From: Ectocarpus siliculosus
Lineage: Eukaryota > Sar > Phaeophyceae > Ectocarpales > Ectocarpaceae
Direction: 5' to 3'
Assembly (NCBI GenBank): GCA_000310025.1
Contig: FN649737.1
Coordinates: 2,211,013-2,242,373 of the forward strand
Length of the DNA: 31,361 bases
The translations under genes and the position numbers were made by a program. Below are positions 1 through 9,601 of this stretch, piece by piece. The notes under the pieces were generated by a model. The model made no database searches. It had not been told where the DNA came from and saw only the letters and a program-made list of their open reading frames with translations. Each line of letters begins with the position of its first letter. Position 1 is the stretch's first letter.

Positions 1-901
1 GGGGGGGGGGGGGGAACAGCGGTGGCAAGCAGCAGCGAAAGACGAAACGAGAGAAAAACGTACCACTTTGTTGGGTTTTGTAGTCATGGTGTAGATTCGG
101 ATGTGATTGAAGAGAGACACTCCACTGCTGCTTGTAGGATGGAATTTGCTGCGTGTGACGGCCGTTAGTATTTCTCAGGGTGTGCGAACTTGTGTTTTTT
201 TCGTTCCTGTTCTTGATGCAATTGTTTGGTTGTGTCTGTCGTCCCATTTATTCTGGAGTTCATGCTTTTCTTACACGTTCCGGTATGCTGTGTTCTGGGC
301 GCATCATCAGCCGGGGTCATGAAGGAGGAAGACCGCACAACAGGAGATTTCGTGTGTTCGACTCCACCTTCTTTCTACCGCGTGCTACGTCACTTTTGGA
401 TGCACAAGAATTAGAATTCAGCCGTCGCTTTCCTTCGTCGACCGTAAATTCAAACCTGTACCGGAGGGTATTCTACACCATAATCAGGGCTCTGTATTCT
501 ACCAACCGAAACGCACGGGGATACCCGAGCGGCCGTTACTTCTTCATTTATTTTCTGTCTGTGCTAATATGAATGGTATATATTAGCGCGGAGCATTTTT
601 CGCCAACCCCAATTCATTAAAGTTCACACCTAGACGCTTCGCCGTATAGATAGGGGCTACTGCAGAACGTAGTGCGTCTTCGATACGCAGCTTGCGTGAC
701 ATGTGGAGTCAATCGTTGTTGCCTCCGGCGACCTACTGCGTCTAGACTACTATACATCCACAGCTGCAGCAGCAGCAACGGTAGCAGTACCAGTTCGTCG
801 TGCGCCCCATACTAACTAGCTTTCTTTATTGCAACGAATATTTTTCGTTACATTTTTCTGCTCGTTATGACTTCGAACGCAATTGCGGCCACACACAACA
901 G
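1..901. other. No gene recognised at left edge
   Basis: The window opens with a run of 14 G. Open frames here are short, overlap in several frames and show no recognisable domain. Upstream exons of the plus-strand gene that ends at 2133 may lie here, but I could not place any with good splice signals and matching phase. Confidence 0.5.
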
Positions 902-2133
902 GGGATGTGACGCAAAAAACCTTGCGGAAAACGAACATGCGACGAGTAAACGTCATTTGTCTCCATTGCATTGCCGCCCAAACTATTAAACTGTCCCTAG
1001 CGAGTGCTTGACTGTGGTTCGCTTACGTCCTGCACTCAATTCTGCCATCGTTGCTCTGTTTTGGCACCCCCAACAGGAACAGGAACTGGAGGTCGCAACG
1101 CAAAGAGTGGCGGAGGCCAGAGCCCGTGCCAAGAAGTGCCAGACGAGATACTTCCGGCTGAACAGTAAGTGACCTCGGAGACTAGTGGCCGCCCATCCGT
1201 GGCCCAACTTGAGTCCGTTCACCGCGGCCGTGGAGTCATTATGTGCGCGTTTCGAACGTCCTTGTCCCGCAGATGCTGAGCATGCGCGCTTTCCTAAGAG
1301 GTAGGAACAGCCAATCAATGATCTCTACGTTTTTCCCTCGGGCCTAGTACACCAGGAGGCGTGTTGTACCGCACAGCAAGCGCGATGGACGAGCGACGTG
1401 TAGCCGCGCGTCTCCCGCAGCACACAACAACGACTGGAGATGTTTCAGATATTTTGTTGTACATCTCGTTCGGCGGACCAAACGTTTGCGCCTACGTACG
1501 AGTGCAATCATGTGGTACAGCGCATCTAAAAAGTTTTATCTCTTTGGGAGTGCTACACTGATTGGTCACCCATCGTTCAGCCATCGTTCAGTGAGCAATG
1601 GTCTAGGGGTTTCGACGAGAACCCCCATGTGCCAAGACGCCCTGCGAGGAACGTACTCGGGCACAGGAGAAAATATGGCCGCGCTTGACGGTTCTTTGTT
1701 CTTCGACGTCCACAGCCAAACGGTGAAAAACAACGCCACCAACTTTGCGAATAATGTGTGAGACCCTCCACGTCGCAGCCGCAGCGATGTCGTACTTCCG
1801 TCGTCCAACCACTGCTGAAACTCTGCCTGCTTTCAGGGCCCTATTCATCATAGTCACGAACGCCGAGCAGCGACTTTTCACCACAGAGTCACTCGTGTCA
1901 GCGTTGGCAGTAGAATCAGTTATCGTGAGTGGAGTACAGTGAAAAATGCGCATTGTGTCTCGTCTTGTGCACGCGTGTAGTATTCTGTTGAGATACACCT
2001 CCTCCAAGAGTGTTCGCCTGTTTGATTATTGCAGACAACAGTTGCCGTGTTCCTGTATACTTGCCTGCGCATTCAAGACCAAGTTTGGGGTAAACTGCTC
2101 GTCTTAATCGGTGATTATATCCCTGATTCGTGA
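902..2133 (+). CDS. 3' exons of an unknown spliced gene
   Basis: This is the C-terminal part of a plus-strand gene whose family I do not recognise. Four exons chain with consistent phase: 1077-1164 (88 bp, leaves phase 1), 1273-1300 (28 bp, phase 1 to 2), 1837-1924 (88 bp, phase 2 to 0) and 2035-2133, ending in TGA at 2131-2133. Acceptors follow clear pyrimidine tracts ending CCCCCAACAG, TTGTCCCGCAG, CTGCTTTCAG and GATTATTGCAG. Donors are GTAAGT, GTAGGA and GTGAGT. A further exon 902-945 (donor GTAAAC, phase 0) would join upstream but is weaker. The four exons give about 100 residues: first a charged helical, coiled-coil-like stretch (ELEVATQRVAEARARAKK), then a hydrophobic stretch (TTVAVFLYTCL). 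A GTAAAC at 2090 is an alternative donor that would carry the gene past the retrotransposon. The N-terminus is not found. Confidence 0.5.
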
Positions 2134-2139
2134 CGTTGC

Positions 2140-2143
2140 GTAC
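2140..2143. repeat. Target-site duplication, left copy (GTAC)
   Basis: GTAC lies directly before the 5' LTR and recurs directly after the 3' LTR at 13656-13659. A 4-bp duplication is within the 4-6 bp range made by Ty3/gypsy integrases. Together with the TG...CA termini it fixes the element ends. Confidence 0.8.
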
Positions 2144-2413
2144 TGTTATGGGATTTGAATGTGTAAAGTACCAACCGTAGTGCGGGCAATGCCCAGAGGA
2201 AAGTGCGGGAGATGTAACTCCCGATTGAAGGATAAAGCAGGGGACAGGACCTTGGCAGCCCCTGTTAGAGGGAGCTGGTCTGCCCCCACATGCTCAGTCT
2301 ACCACAGAGAGCAAGCAATCAGCATGCACTGCTGTCCAAAGAGATGAATCAACAAGTGAGTCTTCACCAAGGAAGGGTCTTCAGGGATTGCTACGCGTGT
2401 CTATACCATTACA
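2144..2413 (+). repeat. 5' LTR (270 bp)
   Basis: It starts TGTTATGGG and ends CCATTACA, the TG...CA termini expected of LTRs. It aligns without gaps to 13386-13655. Differences lie at 2149 (T/G), 2176 (C/G), 2219 (T/G), 2349 (T/C) and 2383 (A/G): three transversions and two transitions. It should contain the element promoter and RNA start, but I see no convincing TATA box. A 62-codon open frame from 2159 is present in both copies; I do not call it a gene. Confidence 0.95.
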
Positions 2414-2415
2414 CT

Positions 2416-2433
2416 TGGCGTCGTCAGCAGGAC
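2416..2433 (+). promoter_or_regulatory. Candidate primer-binding site
   Basis: TGGCGTCGTCAGCAGGAC starts 2 bp after the 5' LTR. It begins with TGG, complementary to the CCA end of a tRNA, at the position expected for minus-strand priming. It is not the initiator-Met type (TGGTATCAGAGC) common in chromoviruses, and I cannot name the tRNA. Confidence 0.4.
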
Positions 2434-2779
2434 GAGCTAAACCTAAACCGACGACAACCACGGACTTCAAGCCCCCGAGACGATGGGAACTGAGCTACCT
2501 CTCTCTTTGCCGGCCGGGTGTTCGGCTGCTGCTGGAAGCGCGATTTCACGTACGAAGGAGGGACTGCCAGGAGGATGGGACGCCGCAGCCGGTGGTGTCT
2601 GATGAGCCTACGCTTGCAGTGCCTTTACTACCGGTGTGCTGGTGGAGTTCAATGTGGAGGGGCCTCTTGGGACAATTGGAACATGGCGCCAGCGGTGGAT
2701 TCCAGGTAAGTTGTGTCTTCACTCGTACATGCAGCTACAGATGATCCTGGAGTTTTTGTTTTTGGGGGATCGTTTTGTT
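2434..2779 (+). other. Retrotransposon leader (5' UTR)
   Basis: This stretch lies between the candidate primer-binding site and the first repetitive gag-side sequence. Several frames are open for 60-120 codons, but none shows a domain. The polyprotein start codon cannot be decided, because frame 1 and frame 2 both run into the repeat region. Confidence 0.4.
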
Positions 2780-3122
2780 CGGCTTCGGCCCCTACTTCGG
2801 CTTCGGCCTCTGTTGTGGCTTCGGTCTCTGCTTTGGCTTCGGCCTCTACTTTGGCTTCGGCATCTGCTTCGGGTTCGGCCCGCCCGTTTCTTCGGAAACC
2901 CGGGTTGCGTTTTCGAACCTTCCCCTGGCTTCGCCCCCCCCCGTTTCTTTGGAAACCCGGATTTTGTTTCCGAGACTTCCCCGGGCTTCGGCCCCCCCGT
3001 TTCTTCGGAAACCCTTGTTGCGTTTTCGAACCTTCCCCCGGCTTCGGCCCCCCCGTTTCTTCGGAAACTCGGGTTGCGTTTTCGAACCTTCCCCGTCTTC
3101 GGCCCCACCTGTTTCTTCGGAA
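2780..3122 (+). repeat. Tandem repeats in the N-terminal gag region
   Basis: About 90 bp of a short CTTCGGC-rich repeat (2780-2873) is followed by units of 55-57 bp starting at 2874, 2930, 2987, 3043 and 3098 (last one partial). Each begins TTCGGCCC and contains TTTCTTCGGAAAC and GTTTTCGAACCTTCCCC. In the best frames they encode Ser/Ala/Pro-rich sequence (SASAPTSASA, then PPVSSETRVAFSNLP-like units). Unit lengths not divisible by three shift the frame between copies, so the array is no longer one open frame. Confidence 0.8.
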
Positions 3123-3229
3123 ACTACTGCAACCCCTGTTTTTTTCTACCGCTCATCATGCTGTAGATTCAGGAGAAGTGCAGAACCCTGGGTTTTCGAA
3201 CTCACCCCTCTTCGGCGTTTGTACCACCT

Positions 3230-4248
3230 GTGCCGGGTGTTCCGCATGTTGTGTTGTCTTCGGACCATGCTTCCTCCGCTGCTTCGGTAGCTGCTGTCAC
3301 CCCCCCCGTTGTTATCGATGATCGTGTTTTGTCAATTTCTTCGAACATCGCACATGCTCGTCAAGCCTCGATAGATGCGACTGATGCTACTGCTCGTGCT
3401 GCTCATGCCAATACAATGCAACGCGAGTACATCACTTCTAACTTGAAAGTCGCTACCATGCCCCTTCCCACAACTCTGTTGCCGGGAGATGGCCATCAGC
3501 ACCTTATCCGCACAACACGCGCGGCCTTGTCCGACATTTTGTTGCTGCGTGATGAGAAGATTGCTGGGTTAACGGCTCTGATTTCGTTCGTGGATGGGAA
3601 CGTCCCCTCAAAAATATTTTTTTGAGTGCGATCACCCCTGACAAGCCCTCTACCTCCGACCTCGGTCTCTCCATTGCTGATTATTTTCAGCAAGTGGGCC
3701 GGAGCTTGGATGGTGGAGCCGCTGGGCCGGAAGCCTTTCAGCTGCTGTTGCGTCATCTTGCGGAGCAATTTGACGTCGGAGACCGTCAAGAGTCGTTATT
3801 GCGACCTCAACAATTTGGCGTAGCAGATGGTTCTTCTTTCGTGAACTACCTTCGTGCATTCCGTATGTTGGTTTCGTCTGTGACTGGCTCTGAACGTACG
3901 ATGGCTCCTAGTGTGTCCATGGTTCTAGAAATAGTGCGGCGTTCGGTCTGCAAGCAGTATTCGAGTCTTTCTCTGCTTTTGTACCCGGGTGCTCTGGCCA
4001 CGGCCGTCACTCCTTTTGGGTCGATGGCGGATATGTGGGAGGCGTTCGCGCCTTTAGCGACTAATATAACGCCGGCTATCGGTGGTTCATCTAATTTTGC
4101 GTTGTCTTCGACGCGTGGCTCTTCCCAGCCATGGCGGTCTAAACACCGCGCTCCAGCGCCTTCGGGCCAGTGGGCACCAGGTTCTGCACAGAACCCTGTA
4201 GTTTTGCCTGTACAATCTCACGATGGCGACCTCTTCACGCGAAACTGA
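3230..4248 (+). pseudogene. gag capsid-like region, frameshifted
   Basis: This is the likely structural Gag part, inferred from its position before a zinc knuckle and its helical, alanine-rich composition. Two frames carry it: frame 2 at 3230-3625 (with segments such as VVIDDRVLSISSNIAHARQA and LLLRDEKIAGLTALISFVDG) and frame 1 at 3622-4248 (SIADYFQQVGRSLDGG, then a hydrophilic C-terminal part). The change falls at a run of seven T (3617-3623) that creates TGA at 3623-3625. A one-base loss in the homopolymer is the simplest cause. A second change, from frame 1 to frame 2, lies at 4223-4248. Gag proteins diverge quickly and I recognise no specific capsid family. Confidence 0.6.
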
Positions 4249-4720
4249 AATTCTTGGCCCGCCTCGCAAGCCGATTGGTCTGATGTATTCGCCCTCGCTT
4301 CCAGTTTTCGTAACACAGACGACCGTTTTTTTTTTGTGGACTCCTTTGTTGACACAAGAGGCTCGCTCGCAAGCCTTCCGCGAAATCAGGAATCGCTGTC
4401 TGAACTGCTCGGGTGAAGACCGTTCCATGAAGCAATGCGCTGCGCCGTTCACAAATTCTAGTGGGTTGTTGAATCCCGATTTGGGTCTTCTCAATAACGA
4501 TTCTGCTGCTTTTAGGCGTTGGCAAGGCCGCATGAGGTCTTTCCGTCGAAAAATAGTCAGACGGCCGCAACAACAATCAGGGTAGACGCAACCAACGCTC
4601 TTCCTCTTGCTCCTCTAAGCGTCGAAATCACGCTCGGACTCGTCGTGTAGACGGTGTAGTTCTCCTCATAATCGCCCACCGCAGCAGTTATATAACAATG
4701 GCCACGCCCCGGGAAATTTT
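4223..4720 (+). pseudogene. Nucleocapsid region with altered zinc knuckle
   Basis: Frame 2 encodes RNRCLNCSGEDRSMKQCAAP at 4391-4450. This fits the retroviral zinc knuckle C-x2-C-x4-H-x4-C, with the cysteines at 4397, 4406 and 4436, but the histidine position (4421-4423) is CGT, arginine, one base from a His codon. The stretch after it (SGLLNPDLG) remains open. Downstream the basic, RNA-binding-like sequence moves to frame 3 near 4560 (GRRNQRSSSCSSKRRNHART), with a frame 2 stop at 4583-4585. Known function of the family: the knuckle packages element RNA in the particle. Here zinc binding is probably impaired. Confidence 0.65.
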
Positions 4721-6385
4721 GTGGGCAGCCGTCACACTACACAACGGACGTCAGGCAACACCCACCACACTGGTGCTTGTCCGTCTACCAACCACACCCG
4801 CATGCTCAAGTCGGTCCTTCTTCAGGCGTTATGGTTTCGACCTATCACACCGCTCGCCAGCCTGGTAATTTCCAACATGGTGGCCGTTCTCGCACTGGAT
4901 GACTCCTCGACGGTGGTTCACCCCCTTCCCTCGGACCGCCTCCAGCATCTTCGGGGACTTCGTCTTGTTCATCATAAGACGCGCGCGTGTCGAGCTCTGT
5001 TGCCTCTAACACCTCGGTGTTACGCAACACCAACACTACTTCGGTACATGTTGCTCCTTCACGCCCTGTTGCCTCTAATACTTCGGTGTTACGCAACACC
5101 AACACTACTTCGGTACATGTTGCTCCTTCACGCCCTACTGTTGCCTCTAATACTTCGGTTTTACGCAACACCAACGCTACTTCGGTACACGTTGTTCCCT
5201 CACACCCTGTTGCCTCTAGCACTTCGGTTCTATGCAACGATAACATCATCGGTGCCTGCTATCCCTACGCACTCTGATGCCTCTGGCATTGCGATGCCTC
5301 GCACTGACAACCATACTTCGGTACACGTTGTGTCTTCAAGTGTCGGTCAGGTCGGTATCCAGCGACATGCGCTCATCCCACCTCCACAATCGCACTTACC
5401 TTCTGCAACCCCTGCACCCTCGCCTCTTCGGACTAATGCTCCGTCGGAAACTAACCAGTCTGACGCGAGTGTTGTCTTGAGGTGCGGGAACAGGCCCGTA
5501 GGACCTTCGGGGCCATTGAGTGCCGCTCGCGTGACACCACTCATCCGCTCCCCCAGTCGTCTGCAGATAAGACCGGCTGTAGTCATAAACTTTTGGATGA
5601 TTGATGAGGAAACGCCTGAATTGGTTACTTCGGGTGAATCTTCGGACACGCTCAATTCGTCTGTGCTCGCTTCCGTCTAGGGTTCGCCCTCGATTGTTGC
5701 ACCGGTAGCTAACTTGACTGGTTCCGACCGGCAAGTTTCAGGGTCAAATTCATCTGGCTTCGAATCGCCTTGTTCCCCCGGTTCCGACCGCCGAATATCA
5801 TCAGGTTCCGCCACACGACATTTCGACCGTGGGTCGTCGTTGCACGATCCATCTCCTCCGACGCACGCTCGCCCAGAGGCACCTACTAATTGGACGCCGC
5901 GACCGACGTCGACAGTGTTGACACCACCGCTTCGGGAGGACGCCCCCGAAGTGACCTCCGAACAGCCGGAGGTCTCGCGTACCTCGTCACGGAGGAATGG
6001 CCAGGAGCACCACGCCTGGCTCAGTTATACTGACCCGGCCTCGGCCGCCGTTCCTAGCGAAAGCGACCTGTTGAATGACACCTTACGTGGCGTTTCTTCA
6101 GGTTTAGAATTGGGATGCACCCAGCATGATGTCGCTGGCCCAATTATTGCGAACAAACCGGCTTCGGTCAATTCTTCGCCGGTCTCTGACGTAGCCGAGA
6201 CCATCCACATGGATATCCATGCCGTCACACACAACACGAGCGTCCCGCTCGCTGCAGCTTCGGCTACACCAGCTTCGGCTGCCACCTCAGCTTCGGCTGA
6301 CAACACTCCGGGTGCTTCGGCTCCTGCAGCTCCGGCTGTTTTCGATCCGTCTACAGAGTATTGTACTCCTGACATAGGTTTCTTC
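4721..6385 (+). pseudogene. Ser/Thr/Pro-rich linker between gag and NADAR
   Basis: This is a long low-complexity region with no recognised fold. Around the 69-bp repeats the Ser/Thr-rich frame is frame 1; from about 5250 onwards it is frame 2, rich in Ser, Thr, Pro and Ala (for example ASATPASAATSASADNTPGA near 6260-6320). Stops interrupt frame 2 at 5678-5680 (TAG) and 6386-6388 (TGA). The frame 2 reading after 5681 runs straight into the NADAR domain, so the linker and NADAR were probably one polyprotein. Confidence 0.5.
4999..5240 (+). repeat. 69-bp in-frame tandem repeat
   Basis: Copies start at 4999, 5068, 5140 (after an extra ACT) and 5209 (partial). Each begins GTTGCCTCTAA and contains CTTCGGT and ACGCAACACCAAC. 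The unit is 23 codons and the first three copies keep frame 1, encoding VASNTSVLRNTNTTSVHV followed by a short Ala/Pro/Ser tail. Copies 1 and 2 are almost identical; copies 3 and 4 diverge. Confidence 0.9.
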
Positions 6386-6838
6386 TGAAAACCCTCCTCT
6401 TCTTTTTCTCAATGGACTCCTTCGACTTTTGTGGTTGATGGAGTTGTTTACTTGTGTGCTGAGCAGTTCTTCGCTGCGGAAACAGGTCGTCTGTTCGAAG
6501 ACCACAGCGCTTTACAGAACATCATGCGAGTGTCCGATCCTGCCTTACACGAGAAGTTTGGCCGCGAGGTTCGTGGTTTCGACCAACCTATTTGGGAACG
6601 AGAGCGTGAAAACACGGTGCTCACTGGCTCCTACGCAAAATTTAGTCAAAACTCCGAGTTTCGAGATCATCTCCTCGGATGTGGTGACCAAATCCTTGCC
6701 GAAGCCAGTCCCTACGACCGTATTTGGGGCATTGGCCTTCAGGCCGATGATCCTGATGCTCGCTCCACGTCTCGGTGGCGATGTCTCAATTTGTTGGGCA
6801 ACGCCCTGCAACGAGTTCGCCGTCTTTTACGACGCAGT
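6374..6838 (+). pseudogene. NADAR (YbiA-like) domain inside the retrotransposon
   Basis: The translation in frame 2 matches the NADAR family (formerly DUF1768; E. coli YbiA) along its length: FVVDGVVY, then AEQFFAAETGRLF with the conserved Glu at 6461-6463, a GREVRGFD segment, a W-x-R-E segment, LTGSYAKFSQN, then LAEASPYDRIWGIGL, and RWRCLNLLGNALQRVR at the end. About 145 residues is the usual size. Known members are N-glycosidases that cleave ADP-ribose-type or riboflavin-intermediate substrates. TGA at 6386-6388 interrupts the first strand, just before the SQWTPSTF segment, in the same frame as the upstream linker. Otherwise the core is open without frameshift. RWRC has Cys where family members often have Gly. 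It sits between gag/linker and protease, where no standard Ty3/gypsy domain belongs. Confidence 0.88.
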
Positions 6839-7059
6839 GCCCCGCCCCCCGAGCGCAGCTCTCATTTGCTGTCTACTACGAATCACATTCCGACGTCATC
6901 CCACCAGTGCCTCCGGACGGCCTCAAGCCCTCCGTCGACTGAACGATTTCCGTCGTTTTCACAATACGCTGCGAATGTTCCATCGGATCATGACACCGCT
7001 GCTTGGGCCGTGTCTTCCGGGTGCACCCCGCCATCCTCTTCCTCTTCTTGGCTTCCTGA

Positions 7060-8091
7060 GCAAGGCCCGGATTTGGTTGGTGCATCGATGATGACTCTTT
7101 CACCACCCCAATCCTCACTCACAGTGGTTCAGCTTCTGTTCAGTTTGGATGTGTTGCCCTTTTGGACACGGGTTCCCCGCAGTCATTTATTAGTGCATCT
7201 GCGTGGGAATCCATGAAAGCCGCTTCGGCCGCTTCGTCGTTGTCTGAGAAACAAACCCAACCTCGCTGTTGGGGTGGGTTCGACAAATCTGCGCCGCTTC
7301 AAACTTCGACTATGGTCCATTTGAGTGTCCAGTTCATCCGTAGGAGTCTTCCTACTTCCTCTTTCGCTGTTTGGGGGTATGTTGTTCCAGATGGTGTTAT
7401 GCATCATGACGTGCTCCTCGGGAGAGACAGTTGGATGCAGTTTAGCGACCGTTCTTACCGCACTTTGCGTGCGAAACGCCCTGGTGACCGTGTTTTTGGT
7501 GAGCTTACCCTGGCTCAGCATGGCAGTTGCGGTGCCACCGCTTTTGCTCACGATTTGTCTTCCACAGATGGTAACTACCAACTTCGCTATGCTGGGAAAC
7601 ATTCCGTCCAACTTCACCCCGAACATAGCCTTGTTCCGGTTAATTTGGTGCGCAGCGATGGCTCTCCAGCTCTCGTAGGTAACTATCTCGTGGATATGCT
7701 TCCACAATGTGCTATGTTTTCTTCCGAGGAACATTTTGTGCAAAATGGTTGCCAAAGACTCCTGCTCACGGGTATCTCTTCCCTCGAACTAGGCGGCATT
7801 CTGGGTACAGCTTCGGCTCCCCTTCTTCGCGTGCCTCTCAGTGCTGTGTCTCGCCACAGTTTGAGCGATGGTCTTCAATCTGCGGCTCAAGATCCCACCG
7901 TTGCTTCGGGCAACTGGGTTCCGGGTCCTGTTTCGACAGGTGGCATTGATTCGTCTGCCGAGCGTCGCATTGATGACCCCTTCGTGTATAATTTGCATGA
8001 GCGACCCACGCCGTCTCCACGCGGCAAAGTGACCTTTGTTCTGCCAGTGCTTCTCTTTCGTCGCCTCCGCCTGCTCTTCTCGAGCGGTTGA
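7060..8091 (+). pseudogene. Retrotransposon aspartic protease region
   Basis: Frame 1 from 7060 encodes a retropepsin-type protease: VQFGCVALLDTGSPQSFIS with catalytic Asp at 7165-7167, and the second conserved motif HHDVLLGRDSW near 7400-7435. Such enzymes work as dimers and cut the Gag-Pol polyprotein. The frame differs from NADAR (frame 2), and frame 1 has a stop at 7057-7059, so an indel lies in the linker 6840-7060. A further shift near 8030-8060 moves the reading to frame 3, where PPPALLERLTSEQRQSF leads into reverse transcriptase. Confidence 0.85.
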
Positions 8092-9601
8092 CGTCTGAAC
8101 AACGTCAGAGTTTTTCCCGCGTGTGGGATAAGCTCCCCTGCCATCTCCGTGAAATTTCTTTTGATCTCCATGGTCCGGGTTGGACTCTAGATGTCATCAC
8201 TCAGCTTGGTAACGTCCTGTGCGACTATCATGATGTCTTCTCGAGTTCCACCACCGACTTTGGATCTTGTTCGCTTTTTTCTTTCAAGCTTGTTCCCCCA
8301 GGCAGTGCACCCGTCACGTCTCGTCCATACCGCGTTAACCCCCCGGTGGCGAAACAAGTTGACGCGATCCCTGTTCAATATCTTGCGGCTGGTCTGATCC
8401 AACATTCGACCTCGCCCTACTCGAGCCCCTTGGTAGTCATAACAAAAAAATCTGGTGGTGTTCGCACCACTGTCAATTATCGCAAGCTCAACAAGCTTTG
8501 TGCTTTGAGCCAGCTTCCAATTCCTCGAGTTGATGATACTTTGGACAAGTTGTTAAAAGGGCGAATTTATTCCCTTTTTGATATGAAGTTTTCGTTCCAC
8601 CAAATCACGGTTCACCGTGACACAATCCCTTTGACAGCATTCGTGACGTCTTCCGGGCTTTTTGAGTGGTTGAAGATGCCTCAAGGCAGTTCTGCTGTCC
8701 CTGGGTGGTCTTGCAAGGTGGTCAATGAAGTCATCAAAAATCTCCACGGTGTTGCATCGTACTTGGATGATTTGATCGTTTTCGACGACAACCCTGCTTC
8801 TCATGTTGATACCATGCGCGCTCTGTTTGAACGTTTGCGTACACACAACTTGAAACTCACCTCACCGAAGGCCACCATTGGCGCTACCGAAGCGGACTTC
8901 CTCGGCCACACCATCTCTTCCGACGGTGTTCGGCCTAACGGGGCCAAGGTTGCGGCCCTCACCAAAATGCCCATGCCCAAGGATATTAGACAACTTTGCT
9001 CTCTTCTCGGCGGCCTCAGCTACTACCGCAAGTTCCTCCCCAACATGGCTACGCGAATTCGACCTCTGACCACTCTTCTCAAGAAGCAGGCGACGTTCGT
9101 CTTCACCCCTGCCAAGGAGCAAGCTGTTCGCGTCCTGCTGTCGGAGTTGGCCAGCCCTCCTATCTTGGTTTATTCGGATTGGGATGCCGTTCCGGACGTC
9201 TCGCGACCTTTTCGTCTCTACTGTGATGCTAGTCGCGATGGGTTCGGCGGGACTCTTTGGAGTAGAACAGCCGGATGGCTCCATCCGACCCATCGTTTTC
9301 ATCAGCCCAGCTACTTTGGACTCCCCTCGACCTCGAGGCGGGTAGCATCGTGTGATGTATCAAACGACTTCGCGGTTGTTTGTGGGGTACGAAATTTCGC
9401 ATTTGTACCGACCACAAATCTCTTGAGCATTTTGCCAAGGTGGGGGAGAACAATGCCCGCGTTCAGCGTTGGCTCGAATTTCATACCACCTACAATTACA
9501 CTCTAGAGTACCGCAAGGGTTCCGCAAATGGCAACGCTGATTTCCTCTCTCGCCTTCCGATCGATGCGGCGGAATGTGACGATCTGGTCGCAGCCGCTTG
9601 A
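8088..9601 (+). pseudogene. Reverse transcriptase and RNase H
   Basis: Frame 3 (8088 to about 9257) is an almost intact Ty3/gypsy reverse transcriptase: SPYSSPLVVITKKSGGVRT, then SLFDMKFSFHQI with the first catalytic Asp at 8580-8582, LKMPQGSS, and YLDDLIVF with the paired Asp at 8766-8771, followed by FLGHTISSDGV and SYYRKFLPNM. RNase H starts with RLYCDASRDG (Asp 9225-9227). It then suffers a +1 shift at about 9257 (to frame 1), a deletion with a shift near 9323 (to frame 2), and TGA at 9353-9355 where the family usually has Trp. The rest is readable in frame 2: TDHKSLEHFAKVG and NGNADFLSRLP, ending at 9601. The polymerase residues survive, but RNase H cannot be translated as one piece. Confidence 0.93.

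Noticed and set aside
2159-2347. 62-codon open frame inside the LTR, repeated at 13401-13589
   Set aside because: Both copies are open because they are recent duplicates of the same LTR. It shows no domain, and LTRs are not expected to code.
2719-3108. Minus-strand open frame rich in Arg/Ser/Gly across the gag repeats
   Set aside because: It is the complement of the CTTCGG-rich tandem repeat. Its RS-like look comes from the repeat, not from a splicing-factor gene.
3617-3625. Programmed -1 frameshift site in gag
   Set aside because: The heptamer is non-canonical (A before the T run), and the position is inside gag. Indel in a homopolymer is simpler.
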